DNA of 64,000 nucleotides from Lineus longissimus (GCF_910592395.1 NC_088314.1:4464001-4528000), one strand, 5' to 3'; shown: positions 12,601 through 31,754, numbered from the stretch's first letter. Notes: generated by a model not told the origin, from the sequence alone. Numbers and translations: made by a program.

Positions 12601-15600
12601 TTTCATTTCAGAGCCGGCCTAATAGTGCAGCACGTGCACGTCGACGAGAGAGAAAAGAAACAGACACACCGAGGACACCTGTTGGGCCGCCTGGTAAGTA
12701 ACATTTTCTTACTTTGTACCAATTTTTGTGTGGGTCACTGGTCTTCCTCAGATAAGTTTGGCAAAGGAAAAATACATTCGGAACTGAATTATGGAGAAGC
12801 GTGTTCAATGTCACTTTTGTTTCATCATGCATTGGATAGGTATGTTCTATTCTTTGGACTTTTAGAATGTTTAAGTTTGGTTCAAACAAGTCCAACTCCA
12901 AAACTGCCTCTTGCTCTTGATCATACATTTATATATGACTTCTGATTTCATACCAGTGGTCCTCCATCGGCCAAGAGTCAAATTTGATCAGTTTGATGGT
13001 ATGCCCCCTGATCGCCATGGATATGAAGTTCCCGGTGGATCTAGACACCGGCGAACCAAGTCAGATTCAGAACCTTCGAAGGTAGCTGAAAAATAGAAAA
13101 CAAACTGCTTGATAGGTGATAGCCTGCCCTTGTACTGTGCTGTGAACCGGGAAATTTTCACCAGTATATTTCTAATTTTATCATGGAATCTCATCTGGGA
13201 TCAAATCACAAACATTATCTGAGCCATAATCAGTAAGCTCTGGCATGATAATGGAGATATCCAACCAATTACAGAATAATCAGAAATAAAATCTTGGAAT
13301 TCCAAAAAAGTATTTTCAAGAAACGTTTCTCAGTTCACAGTTACGTAATACCAGGACTTCAAAATATGCTTTAGGTTCTTCAATATCATCATGATATTAC
13401 CATTGTAAATATTCTTCAATTTTATTTAGCAGTAGTGCTTGTTCTTGTCGCTTGATAATAAGCTATCAGTAAATCTGCTGCTTGTAGGTGGAGCTGTATT
13501 ATTACGCAAGGACGCACATAAATCGAAAGGTGCTGATGTAGTAGATAGCAAAGAAGCTGCCAGTAATGGAAAACTAGCCAGATCCCCCGAGAAAAAACAG
13601 GTGACTTTGCTGTTGTGTTCAGTGTATTTGAATTTGGATTTATTCAAGGCTGTCCTGGATTGTTTGATAACTGATCAGCAAGAATGTTCCAGTTTCTTAA
13701 ATGACTCGTTAATTTGATTGTAATTACAGCAATGTAGAAAGGTCAAATTCGATTTTGAATTAATTTCATAACGTTGTGCCATTTCAGAAGGAAGCGATGC
13801 GTGTTGTTGAGGCGTCTAAAGCCCGTCCGATACGCCAGCCATCTCTACCCAACAGCAGCAGCAGCACGACAGAGTCTGACTCAGATCCTGAAGTGCCAGA
13901 GCCTGTTAAAAAGTGAGTGATCTGTTCAGTTTGCCTATTCTTCATCAGTTACCCATTTTGTCCATTTTTCAGCTATCAATTTTAAAAAGTTACAAATCAT
14001 AAGTCATGTCAACTTTGAGATGGAAACTTGACATTATATAGTAGAAAAAGAAGCAGAGTAGTCATAACTACATGTAGTGACAAAAAGGATTTTTAATTCA
14101 TTATACATGTACCTTCAGTTTTAAATGTGGCTTTTTTCATTAAGCTTTTGCATTGTTGTTTTGTTTTTAAGTTACATTCTGTTGTTCAATGTCGTTCTGT
14201 TCTTCAATCACCTTTCAGAAATAACCATGTACCTCCACAGCCCGATAGCAGGGACAACAATGCTCACCATCATAACCACCATAGGTATAGAAGTTAATAA
14301 CAACTCCAGTGATCATTTGCTGTACATTGTACTAACTGGAAAATGTTTGTGTGCATTAAATTTTTGGTGATTTTCAAGAATGCACCATCAAGCGCACAAA
14401 TTTCAACTCTATAATAGATTAACCATTAAATTTCGGCAGCAAATGATAAACTTAGTCTATCACCAAGTAAAAATAAGCAAATTCACCAATTTTACGGTTT
14501 ACCGCATTGCATGTTTATGCCAACTAGAGTTTGTACTCTCTATTCTGAAAATCTGCCTTACCTTCGCTTTATGTTTAAGATTGGAGATCCAATGAGGAAG
14601 TCTAGCCTCTGATCACCTCCAGCAGTGATGAATTATGGCATCCAGCCTTCGATGTTACCATCATACCCGAGTAGATTGTCAGCACCACTATCAGCAGTGG
14701 TGAAGTTTTGCAGATACCTCATTGTGTAGCCAGTATACTGCTCTACCAACCTCTTACCCAGGTTTTTCTCTCATTTATCAGGCGGAATAAGGAGATGAAC
14801 AATTTCATCACGCTCCTTGACACGACGCTTCGTCTCAACAAAGAGGAAGATCGATCACCTGACGAAGATGAGGATGATTCCGATATCGTCACTCCGAAAC
14901 TCGAGCGTCAGATGTCGGCACCCACGCAGGAGTCCGGAGCAGTGGTTGGTAGGTATCAGCAACCTGCTGCTTCCATCCAACTACCTCTTGCAAAGGTGGA
15001 GTCGAAGACCAATTTCCCCTGTGCATTCTGCAGGTCTGTCCTTTGATGATCTGATGCCAGGAAATTTGACCAGAAACCAGCATGACTAAAGATGTAGCTT
15101 TGGGGAGCTACCGTTTTTGTATTGGCATCCGACTGAGGCTATGATCTGATAATGATCTGAATGAAGAAGAAGGAACTGACTGTCATGAAACACACGTCAG
15201 CATAATTGTGCGTTCATAGTTGTTAGAGTGCTGGGGTGATTATCATGGGTCACTTTCCTGAAAGAAATACAACTGTTCATCTTCATGTCCTTGAGCATGA
15301 CACCTGAAATCCTAACCTACTTTGTTATAATAATCTGAACTGATTTCTATTGCAGTTTCTCCTCAGACGCTGGGTGCCACTGGAAGGCTAATGGAAAGAA
15401 TTACAGCTCTGAGAAAGTAAGTTCTAAATCTGAAACAGAGGTGGGATGAATAACATTTTTTGAATAGTGAACAGATATTCAGTGATACTTTGCTGAATTT
15501 AGAGTGACTCATGCAGGAGAATTTGGCATCCCTCTGTTACTTCAAGTACTCCTCAACATTTATGCTGCAATACAGAAGAAACTAAGTCAAAAAACCCGAT

Positions 15601-16178
15601 TGGTGGCTAACCGAAGTGGGATGCCAAAAAGGCTGATTTCGCCTTGGAGGAGGAAGAGCCAATGCTGAAGAAGAAGAAGTAGACTTTATTTGACTTGCCG
15701 CTACTTTTGTATTTCTTCATTACTCTAATTATAACTGTGTTTGTCTCCAGGGATTGTATCCGAGGGCTTGGTGTTGAGAAGATGAAGAAGGCTTATGACA
15801 TCTTGGACAACATTGAAGGTGATGAACTTGAGGTAAGAAGCATTATATGTTTATGTGAATAAGAGGCAATACTTTGTACAAAAATTTAGGCATCCTTTGA
15901 TGTTAGATCCATAGTCAAGGTTAAAAAGTGTTTTAAAGGCACTATTAGCAACTTAAAGTCCATGTTCGTTCTTCAAAACAGTCAAATTTTGTTGATTTTC
16001 ACCTCGTCTAATTATTGGCACAGAGTGAATGAGATTTTTATAGAATTTCAATTCTCTATATTTTCAGCCCCAACTGATCCAACTCCTTGGTAAAGATCTG
16101 TTCGATGAATATGCTGGAAAAATATGGCAGCTGAAATTCTGTGAGGAGACAGCATTCGGACACGTTGGACTAAAATGA
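7077..16178 (+). CDS. NEK4: NEK4-like serine/threonine protein kinase
   Basis: Eighteen coding exons: 7077-7169, 7350-7616, 7760-7860, 8105-8201, 8391-8498, 9483-9637, 9894-10239, 10475-10603, 10854-11012, 12612-12693, 12957-13081, 13463-13600, 13788-13912, 14219-14284, 14782-14948, 15356-15416, 15751-15832 and 16068-16178. Together they encode about 803 residues; human NEK4 has 841. The kinase domain (about residues 6-261) has G-loop GKGSYG, Lys35, HRDLKTQN (129-136), the NEK-type DLG (149-151) and GTPYYMSPE (168-176). It matches NEK4 better than other NEKs, for example in [10 protein letters not shown] and [16 protein letters not shown]. The long tail is Ser/Arg/Pro-rich and ends in a more ordered segment. 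NEK4 orthologues act in cilium stability, microtubules and DNA-damage responses. Exon 12 is the weakest: its usual-looking acceptor at 13487 gives the wrong phase, so 13463 was chosen. Confidence 0.92.
9894..16178 (+). other. NEK4: NEK4 non-catalytic tail exons 7-18
   Basis: Exon 7 begins with a Ser-rich stretch ([19 protein letters not shown]) containing repeated SRVS/SNVSNR motifs. Exons 8-13 are charged and low in complexity, with many acidic-Ser clusters (DSDSES, ESDSDPE) that would suit casein-kinase phosphorylation. Exon 14 is small and Asn/His-rich. Exons 15-18 look more ordered and probably form a conserved C-terminal helical region ([33 protein letters not shown]). The stop is at 16176-16178. 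Confidence 0.8.
11013..12611 (+). other. NEK4 intron 9, nothing recognisable inside
   Basis: This is a 1.6-kb intron between phase-compatible exons. Short open frames in it show no family resemblance and have poor codon character. No repeat family was recognised. A small skipped exon cannot be excluded. Confidence 0.6.
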
Positions 16179-17407
16179 TCACGATACTTTCAATACGGTC
16201 ATTGAACTTTCTTATCAGCATGAGTAGCAATCCATACGTATGCAGTCTTGTTTTTGGATGTCTTTCCATGAATATAAGATCAGTACAATTAGCCTGATTG
16301 TTTTTTGAAATTCGCTGTCAAGAGAATGCTGTACATTAAGGCAATACTATGACTGACTGGCTTGTGATGGTCACAATGACCAGAAAGTCCAAAGTCTAGA
16401 AAGTATGAAGGAACATTCCATGTCACAGTATCTGGGTTCATTTGTACATTATTTATAATTTATATATCTTTGTGGTTTGACTCGGTCACTGCGTGTATAT
16501 TTAGTATGCTGTAAATTTGAATCAACGTTCTATGTTACCCGAATTTAGCAGTATAAGGAGAGTTGTGCCAGTATAAGTGACACGCGTAGTTTGGTGCAAC
16601 TTGTACTATTTTGTTGTCTTATGCCACTGCTGAAAAGATGTGTGAAAGTGTGCTGGTTTTGATTTTCACATTTTGCAGTATCAATCATGTTGGTAAATTA
16701 CTATATGGTGATGTATTGGGAAACGTTTGTGATTAACTGCATATTTTTATGGGAACCAAACGCTGGGAAGAATTGTTCCAAATAGGTACCTAAATCTTGA
16801 GTGACAGGGAAACTCTTCCGTCCAATCGGCATTGAAAATATAGATAATATCAAAGAGTGGACCGTCCTCACAACATCTCAGCTGGTAACCCTATGATACG
16901 TCACAGGAATGAGTGAGGTTTAGAAACGACATACTTGATTTCTGTTTGTCCGAGTCAAACTCTCGCACTTTATTGAGACGCTTGTGTGACAAGAATAATG
17001 TGTATATTGGTGTCATCATCGCTTGTGTGTACATTTCATTGTTGAAGAAATTATAACTCTCATTCCAGATCGTAGATTTCTTAAGAATAAGAACATAGGA
17101 TTTTAATTTAGATTTAGCTTCTGTATGAGAATAGGACTTATCATTATCATTTTGTTATTTTCTAAAAAGATGTTTATAGGAGTATTAATACTCCAATATC
17201 AGTTTTAACTTATTTAATCATTTGATAGTGCACGGTCACTCGGACTTTTAAAATTGCCATTTTTTGTAAAGTTGTCTTGTATCTACCAATCTCATCATCA
17301 ATCATATCCAGTCTGTGATTTTAGTTACAATAAGCCGTCCCAAATAACAACTCAGATTTGTATTTTATTCTTTCACTTATAATATTTTGGATTTTTTTTC
17401 ACCAATA

Positions 17408-17583
17408 CAGTAGAATTTCTCTATTAAAGACACCTGCCTTTGGACCGATAACTGTCTTGGATGAAGAGTTGTCCTAATAAAAGAGGTCAAATTAAATGAA
17501 AATCCCCAATTCTGGACCAAAATTAGCATCCTTAAAGAGAGGGTTCAAACTAACGGAGGTGTCTGCTAAAGAAGGTTCCACTG
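17408..17583. mobile_element. 176-bp non-autonomous element with terminal inverted repeats
   Basis: The left end 'cagtagaatttctctattaa' pairs imperfectly with the reverse complement of the right end, 'cagtggaaccttctttagca'. Both run on into 'gacacct'. The inside has no coding capacity, so this is a MITE-like element. A target-site duplication is not clear. A related fragment sits at 5525-5640. Confidence 0.65.
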
Positions 17584-18184
17584 CAGCATGTTTTATGAAA
17601 TGTAAACTCTTCTGATGCGCCACATGTGGGTGCTTGTCAGTAGCAAAAAAGCTTTAAGCCATTTATCATGACAAAGCTTTGCACAATTGGGGATTGAAAT
17701 CAGTGCTATCTCTCTGTGGCCTGGACTGCCAAATATTACAGCATCCATTACACATGTACTTAAAACGTTTCATTGATCTGTCGCCGTCCCTGTTCAAACT
17801 GAATATTACTTCATTTGTTCACAATATCCTTTATGCATATCAGTGAATGTGTTTGCCTCATTCACAATTTAAAATTTGATGAATGGAAGGGAGGACTGGT
17901 GATACCCTCAACAGCTGCAAAAGAAGTCAGGGCTATCAGTTATTCCTGAGCCAAATCTTCAGGATTGAATGGGGACCGTGTTAGTCAGCTGCCTCTAAGG
18001 CTTGTCGTTCACAGAGATAGACACTGTTCAGATATGGTTGGATCAAAATAATGTGACTGTAGTGCATTTCCTTGTTAAGTGAGCCTGGGGTTTCGTCATT
18101 TAGTGCCTGTACTAGTGTCAACTGTTCAAATGTCAGTGGACAAGTTGGTTGTTGTACATGTAATATAAGTGTATGGAACTGAAT

Positions 18185-18190
18185 AATAAA
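18185..18190 (+). terminator. Polyadenylation signal AATAAA for NEK4
   Basis: A canonical AATAAA is followed within about 10 bases by an A-rich run and then a pyrimidine-rich stretch. It is the last good signal before the satellite-like region. Confidence 0.55.
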
Positions 18191-18295
18191 CCCATGACAA
18201 AAAACGATATTTTCCTAGTTCTTCTTCCTACACACAATACCGAGGTGAATATGCTTCTTCCCTCCTCAAATTGCTGGCTGTCAATGGCTGCAAAG

Positions 18296-18665
18296 TCTCT
18301 GCCTTCACTTGACTCGAGGTGAACTGTACCTCAGCTTGGTGTCCTGGTTGTGACATCTCTGCCTACACTTGTCTCAAGGTGTACTGTACCTCAGCTTGGT
18401 GTCCTGGTTGTGACATCTCTGCCTACACTTGTCTCAAGGAGTACTATACCTCAGCTTGGTGTCCTGGTTGTGACATCTCTGCCTAAACTTGTCTCAAGGA
18501 GTACTGTACCTCAGCTTGGTGTCCTGGTTGCGACACCTCTGCTTTCACTTGACTCTAGGTGAACTGTACCTCAGCTAGTCTGCCTACGCTTGTTTCAAGG
18601 CGTACTGTATCTCAGCTGGGTGTCCTGATTGTGAGTCCTCTGCCTTCACTTGTCTCGAGGCCTGC
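18296..18665. repeat. 60-bp tandem array, about six units
   Basis: The unit contains 'ctgcctacacttgtctcaag', 'gtactgtacctcagcttggt' and 'gtcctggttgtgacatct'. Four consecutive units keep an exact 60-bp period from 18301, then the array decays with a shortened unit near 18577. An ORF across it is a by-product, because 60 is divisible by three. More diverged units return at about 20860-21140. Confidence 0.9.
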
Positions 18666-20740
18666 TCTATCCCACAGATCGCAAAATCTCTCTGACTCTC
18701 CCACCGTCTCTGGTAAAGAGGCAAACTGTTCCTAAGATTGTGACTGTCTCCACACTCTCACCATATGCAGAAGGTGCGATTCGGTCTGGTTGTTCCTGTC
18801 TTATCTGCCCCATCACGGTAAGAGAGATGAGACAATTACAACCAGATCAAATCAAACCAAGCAGCTCTACCTTGGCGCAATCATGAAAAGAGAGTTGGGA
18901 CAGTCACAGCCATACCGAATCAGACCTGGCTGCACGACTCCTTGCCACACACTGACTGTGATGTCACGGGAGGGATGCCCTTACTTGATTGTCTCCTCTG
19001 TCTCGTCGTGTTGGCAAGATGATTCGGACCTGTCTGGACAATACTGAATCACACCTGGTTGCTGGGCTCTGTGCCACTAATTGTCTGTGATGTCTCATAC
19101 AATACCTGAAGGGCGAGGTTAATTTGTACCACGCACCTGCCCTTACTTGCTCTTCTTGTGTGGATGTGTGGCTTGTGTGGATGTCTGTGACTGTTTCAAC
19201 TGTGAAGTTGCAGGGTACGATTCAGGTCTGGTTGTGATTGAAACCGTATTGGCGACACAGTCCTTATCTAGTTTTGACTGTCTCATCTCTCTCACCACGT
19301 TGGCAAGATGGTGGTGCTGCCACTTCCGACTCCGTCAGCTTTTGACTGTCTCATCTCTCTCACACTGCAATGGCGACACAACAAGACCAAATCTGCCTGT
19401 ACTTGCACGAGGCGTACTGTCTCGCAGATTGGTATCTTGGTTATGACTAATCGGTCTTTTCTTGTAATGATGCGAACTGTACATTAGATTGTCTCAGCTC
19501 TCTCACCATATGGGGAAGGTCCGATTTGGTCTGGAAGTGGCTGTCTCATCAGCCCTTATCGCGATGAAAGAGATGAGACAGTCACTGCAACCGACCGAAT
19601 CCGGTCAAGCAGCTCTACCTTGTTGCTATCATGAAGAACTGGGACAGTCACAACCATACCGAATCAGACCTGGTTGCTGGGCTCTTTGCCACTGATTGTA
19701 TGTGATGTCACATCCAATACTAAAGGACGATGTACCACACACCTGCCCTTACTTGGGCTGCAATGTACTGTTCTATTTATTGGTCTTCTTGTGGCTGTCT
19801 CAATAATTGTGACTGTTTCAACTGTGGAGCGGCCAGGTACGATACAGGTTTGCTAGTGACTGTCACCGTGTTGGCAACCCGGTCCTGATCTGGTTGTGAC
19901 TGTTCGATTCGGTCTTATATTGACAGCCTCATTTTTCTCACGGTTTTGGCAACATGGGCAAACTGGGCCGATTCTGGGTGGTTGTGACTGCCTCAGATGT
20001 CTCTCCCTGTTGGTAACATGGTGGAGATACCGGGTCCCATTAGATCTCCCTCACCGCGTTGGCAAGATGGTAGCGCGCCGCTGCCAGTTCCCACTCCGTC
20101 TGGATGTGACTGTCTCCTCTCTTTCACCGCAATGGCAGCACCATCGGATAGATGAGACAGTCAGAAAAAGAAAATCGGACCTCAACCGGTCACCACCAGC
20201 CCGAGTTCTCTTACCATATTTGCAAGACGATGGAGATGCCAGGCACTCGTGTTTGCAACACGGTCCTGATCTGGTTGTGACTGTTTCATTAGTTTCGCTA
20301 CAACGCCCCATTTAGTCTACTATTATGACAGTCTCAGTTTTCACGCGGTTTTGGCAAAACGGGCGAACTGCGAGACCAGATTCGGGGTGGTTGCGACTGC
20401 CTCAGACGTCTCTCTTTGTTGACAACAGGTACCATTCTATATGGTTTTCGTTAACTGTGATAGCAAGGTGGTGTGGCTGCTGGTTCCGACTCCGCCTGGT
20501 TATGACTGTCTTATTTCTCTCATCGCAAGAGAGACACAATGAAACAGCCATAATGAGACAAAATCTAACCTCAGCTGGTCAAAACCAGCCCGAATCTGGC
20601 TTCTCTTACTGTATTGGCAAGACGATTGCGCTGCCAGCTCCAATTCGGTATGGTCAACGACCAACTTATCTACCGATTTGGTTAGGTTGTGACCGTTTAA
20701 TCTTCCCCAACATGCCACCATCGCAATGTGAGAGATGAGA
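18666..20740. repeat. Decayed foldback repeat region
   Basis: The motif 'tgactgtctcatctctctca' occurs in forward orientation (about 19274 and 19343, weaker at 18740, 20107 and 20500). It also occurs as the reverse complement 'agagatgagacagtca' (about 19569, weaker at 18825 and 20153). Forward and reverse copies are paired within about 50-110 bp, with 'ggtctggttgtgac', 'ttggcaagatggt' and 'catatgg' blocks between them. Units therefore look like small hairpins strung together. No coding sequence is credible. Confidence 0.75.
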
Positions 20741-20859
20741 CAATATTTATCAAGTTGGTATATATTATCAAAATTGGTATCCTATATAGCTGTGACTCAT
20801 CAGTCGCGTACTCTCAGATTTGTGTACTTTGTTGCGTCAACTCTGCTTTTACTAGCTAC

Positions 20860-21140
20860 ATGTATTGTACGAGGCTTACTGCATTTCAGATCGGTGTCCT
20901 GGTTGTGACTCAACTTTGCTTTCTGTTGTAACGAGGCGTACTGCACCTCAGCTTGGTGCTCTACTGAGTTGTGACATTTCTACCTTCACTTGTCTCAATG
21001 CATATTGTACATGTACCTCAGACTGGTGGCCTGGATGTGACAATTCTACCTTCATTTGTCTCACGGCGCATTGTATCTCAGTTAAATTGGTGTCCTGGTT
21101 GTGACTCCTCTGTTTTCACTAGTCTTGAGGCCTACTCAAC
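20860..21140. repeat. Diverged 60-bp-type repeat units
   Basis: Four or so units carry 'gaggcgtactgcacctcagc', 'ttggtgtcctggttgtgact' and 'cttcacttgtctca'. They clearly relate to the 18296-18665 array but differ in length and sequence. They close the repeat region on its right side. Confidence 0.75.
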
Positions 21141-22362
21141 CTGGGGTTCCGTTCCGTTCTCTTCTTTTCTGTTCTGCCATATTCAAGACGAGGGCTTTAG
21201 GGATGCCCTTGACATGCTTGGTAGTCACCAGTTTCAGTGTTTCGATAGACAGACAACTATGATACTTACACTCCAGATGCAGTGGACGGCCTCGTCCCTC
21301 GCGAATAGGCCGGCGAAATGAACTGCCCTGGGAGGCTGGAGGAGATGCCATTGACGACTCAATTTGGGGGACAATGAAACTTGTCCGGCATTCGTGTTTT
21401 CTTGCATTGAGGGAAATATAGAGTCATCGCCAAATGTTTTTTTACATTTTCCGCCTCTCGATATTTCAAACTTTGTATATGAAGTAGGCAGGGGCGGGGG
21501 AGGCAGGGAGGCGGGCAGTGCCCTCCCCCTACACTTCTGACGGAGTGTACCGGCCTCGTCCAGTCGCAACGTCGAGGAAAGACGACTTGGATGTCGAAAT
21601 GGACTGTAGCCCCCCCCCCCCCCCCGCCCTACTGTCCGACATATCAGGAGGTCAACAATGCAACACTTTCGGGGGATTTGCGAAACCTCCCCAAGTATCG
21701 TTCTCCCGGGTTTTCCCGCGTTCTCAATGCAGAGTTCCAGGCGCGTGATGATATTAGAACTATATCAATATCAATATCAGGGGTCGATCAATCATCACAA
21801 AACCTTTATAAAACCTGAACATAAAATCCAAGATTTTAGGTTATGTGTGGTAATTGATTCTGGGCTGATCGATGGCTATGGCTACACTGTAGGATTGGAG
21901 CAGAAGAAATGCTATACTGTCACCGCTGTAGAAAAGAAAAACAGCATTTCGAGAATCCATGTTGAGAGAACTTCTGAGTTGTGCCTTGTATTTATTTGGG
22001 TGTACTGTAGATAGAGGAAAAATCTGCTCCACTCCTGTATTGTTTATGCAAAGGTGTCTTTATGTTAAAACTCACAATGGTAGTGGAAATGAACACACTT
22101 TACCAACTGATCACAACTTCCAAGAACAAGAATATGTGTTGTGGCCCCCAATCGTATACATTTACACCAGTGGAAGTACTATGCCATAGGTCTGGCAGTG
22201 GCGTTGGGATACCATGTAAATATTTGGTTTTCTTTATTGCGGAACAATGGAAACCAAGACAGATCGGCCCTGTGAAGATTCAGGAAACACCAGTAAACAT
22301 GGTAAAGGGGTTCACTGACCAGTCTTCAACCAACCCAAATCCAGCACAGATGGATAGAAAAT
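21141..22362. other. Intergenic DNA, no gene recognised
   Basis: The stretch contains a C run (about 21610-21626) that creates proline-rich open frames, and a short (atatca)n run near 21766. Several ORFs of 70-118 codons exist on both strands, but none resembles a protein I know and none has convincing splice sites. Confidence 0.5.
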
Positions 22363-22650
22363 GAATACTGAATAATGGTAGATCTATATTTGTTATATCA
22401 TGAGCCTAGGACTTGCAAGGGCCTATCAAATACCCTCAACTCGTGTCTAATTTGCATTGGGAATCATGAGAATAAGTCCCATGTCATTGCAAATTGGCTT
22501 AGGCGGCGGTAGTGCCATCTCGCGGAAAAACATGGAACTGAGAGTTTTGGACGAATATTTCAGTTCTTTTTTCTACCACGAAACGGCGCCACTCTCGCCC
22601 CAAGCATATTCACGAAAAAGGACCCAGAACGAATCTATATCATAATACTA
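22363..22650. repeat. Copy A of a duplicated segment upstream of the SLC6 gene
   Basis: This matches 23975-24326 over blocks such as 'gaataatggtagatc', 'atgagcctaggac', 'tgcaagggcctatca', 'cccatgtcattgcaaattgg' and 'gttttggacgaatatttcag'. The end (about 22603-22632) looks like an eroded form of the SLC6 exon 1 fragment seen in copy B. Confidence 0.8.
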
Positions 22651-22979
22651 TAAGGCGGCTCGATAAAGTGCCATTTGGGGGTAGTGTTTCGTCTCGAAAT
22701 TTTGCACGTTTGCAGGTGATATGTTATCCTGATGCAAAGTTATGTTTATTTTCGGAAATTTACTTCAGCGGAGCAGTAATGAGGGATTTTTAATCGGACA
22801 CTGTCAATTCTCCTTACCACTCACAGAAGCCAAGCCATTGCTGTTTGGTTATGCAGGGGATTAATCAATTACCTGCACTCCCTGTGGGGTGACTAACACT
22901 ACTTGTTGAATAGCTGGCTGCCGGCTGCAGGGGATGATTGGAACAGCCTGTTCCTGTTGACCTGCTGAACCAAGGTTAA

Positions 22980-23294
22980 AGCGAACTGGAACCGCCGAGC
23001 GATTTATTCAACTTTTCGACTTTCACCGCCCGAGAAAGTCGAGTTCAGATTTGTAGCTCCGCCCCCAGTGCCCGAGCATGCGCAGTTCAATTTGTTATTA
23101 TTGAGAATCATGTGAGAATCACGTGAGTCATGCGATCTTTCATTCATGAATTTTCGTAGTAAATTCCATAGTAGTGACGTCACTGAATGATTGACAGCTA
23201 GGCGCCATGTTTCATTCATGCCTCGTTCTGATCACCCGATACGCGGGAAATGAAAACGAGGTCATACGAACTGGCTTGGCGGTTCCAGTTCGCT
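22980..23294. mobile_element. 315-bp MITE with perfect 17-bp terminal inverted repeats
   Basis: The left end 22980-22996 (agcgaactggaaccgcc) is the exact reverse complement of 23278-23294. Both sides are flanked by TAA (22977-22979 and 23295-23297), a possible 3-bp target-site duplication. A 3-bp TAA duplication is typical of PIF/Harbinger elements. The left TTAA could instead suggest a piggyBac-like insertion. No transposase is inside. Confidence 0.85.
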
Positions 23295-23721
23295 TAAATG
23301 TTATTTTCAATCCACGATTGCAGGTCACCTGATCTTCGAGATTTCGCGGGGAAAGAAATTGTTAACAAACGCATGTGTGCAGTTCAAATGTTAACAAAAA
23401 TGTATTTTTGGTACTTTTGGTTGCTAGACTTGGGTTTTCCCGCAGTAAGGAGCTGGGGTCAAATTGGTGGGCTATTGTTTATGGGTGCTGTGTTAGCCAA
23501 TGCTAGCCCTTGATTATAAAGGGATTTTCAAATGAAGGTTACCATGGTCTGTTTATGTGCTCACCATAGCTTTCAATACTTGATGTATCTGAAAGAGGCA
23601 CTCGGAACTTGGCATGGACTTATCAAGGAACTGCTCACGGTGCTGAACTTTTAGCTTGCCTGTCGACTAAGTGCCTTGCCCGAGACATGTGAAGGGCTAT
23701 CTGGGTTCTCCTTCTTCTCCG

Positions 23722-23729
23722 TATAAAAA
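23722..23729 (+). promoter_or_regulatory. Candidate TATA box
   Basis: TATAAAAAGGCGC lies on the plus strand after a pyrimidine-rich tract, about 790 bp before the SLC6 start codon. It could drive the transporter with a long leader, or be a relic. No initiator or downstream evidence is visible. Confidence 0.3.
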
Positions 23730-23974
23730 GGCGCATATTGCTGACTAAGAGGGGCATATTCACATCATCCTCATTATCTCTATCAGACCAATTGATATAC
23801 TTTTATGTGCACGCATACAGCACGCCACAGCTAGGTCCAAGTCTGTGGACAAATGGTTGGTTTAATTTGTCTCTTCGATATTGCTCCTTTGATATTGCAT
23901 TAGATTTTCATTGCAATTCAATCTATTCAAGGTATAGCCCATTTGAACCTGCCTGCGCCACGGGTACAATGCTA

Positions 23975-24326
23975 TTGCTAGTAATGAATAATGGTAGATC
24001 GATATTTGTTATATTATGAGCCTAGGACATGCAAGGGCCTATCAGATATCCTCAACCTCTGTATAATTTGCATTGGTTATAATCAGCCTATGAAACATGG
24101 GGAAAAGTCCCATGTCATTGCAAATTGGCTTAGGCGACGGTGGTGCTATCTCGCGGTAAAACATTGAACTGAAAGTTTTGGACGAATATTTCAGTTCCTT
24201 TTTCTACCACGAAACAGCGCCACTCTATAGCCTAGAAGCTAACTTAGTTGCATAGCATAACGCTGCAGAAAGATATCATATTCGACACGAAAGAGGAGCC
24301 AGAACGACAGCGACGGTCAAGTAAAT
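23975..24326. repeat. Copy B of the duplicated segment, ending in an SLC6 exon fragment
   Basis: This is the second direct copy of the segment at 22363-22650. Its right end (24278-24324) matches 24598-24644 inside SLC6 exon 1 with about two mismatches in 47 bases, at a spacing of exactly 320 bp. Confidence 0.85.
24278..24324 (+). pseudogene. Fragment of SLC6 exon 1
   Basis: Read in the frame of the real exon, it gives [16 protein letters not shown] and then a TAA stop. The real exon reads [16 protein letters not shown] and goes on into TM1. The fragment lacks the start codon, TM1 and a donor site, so it is non-functional as a coding exon. Confidence 0.75.
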
Positions 24327-24516
24327 AAGCAGAAAAAAATGTTTTGATACCAGTTCTCTGGAAAAAGTAAACAGCACTTCAATAGCTCAGTGAAGAGCTC
24401 AGTCCCACGCCCCCAATTCTACCACGTGTTCGGCATTGGCTTAAATTGCCCGCATAATTGGTTAATTGGTTAATTGATTGATTCCGTATTCTATCAAAAC
24501 CACTCGTGCGTAAAAC

Positions 24517-31754
<7,238 letters not shown>

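Larger units (their letters stand above)
16179..18210 (+). other. NEK4: NEK4 3' UTR
   Basis: About 2 kb of AT-rich sequence runs from the stop to an AATAAA at 18185-18190, which is followed by an A-rich stretch. There are no open frames of note. It includes an inverted-repeat element at 17408-17583. An earlier polyadenylation site is possible. Confidence 0.6.

Noticed and set aside
18296-18665. Regular repeat array that could suggest CRISPR
   Set aside because: Units are directly adjacent with no unique spacers, there are no cas genes, and the surrounding DNA is animal nuclear sequence.
18350-20738. Several 70-139 codon open frames on both strands in the repeat region
   Set aside because: They come from a 60-bp period divisible by three and from decayed repeats. 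None resembles a known protein.
21518-21748. Proline-rich open frames near 21600
   Set aside because: They are generated by a poly-C run. No splice sites or homology support a gene.
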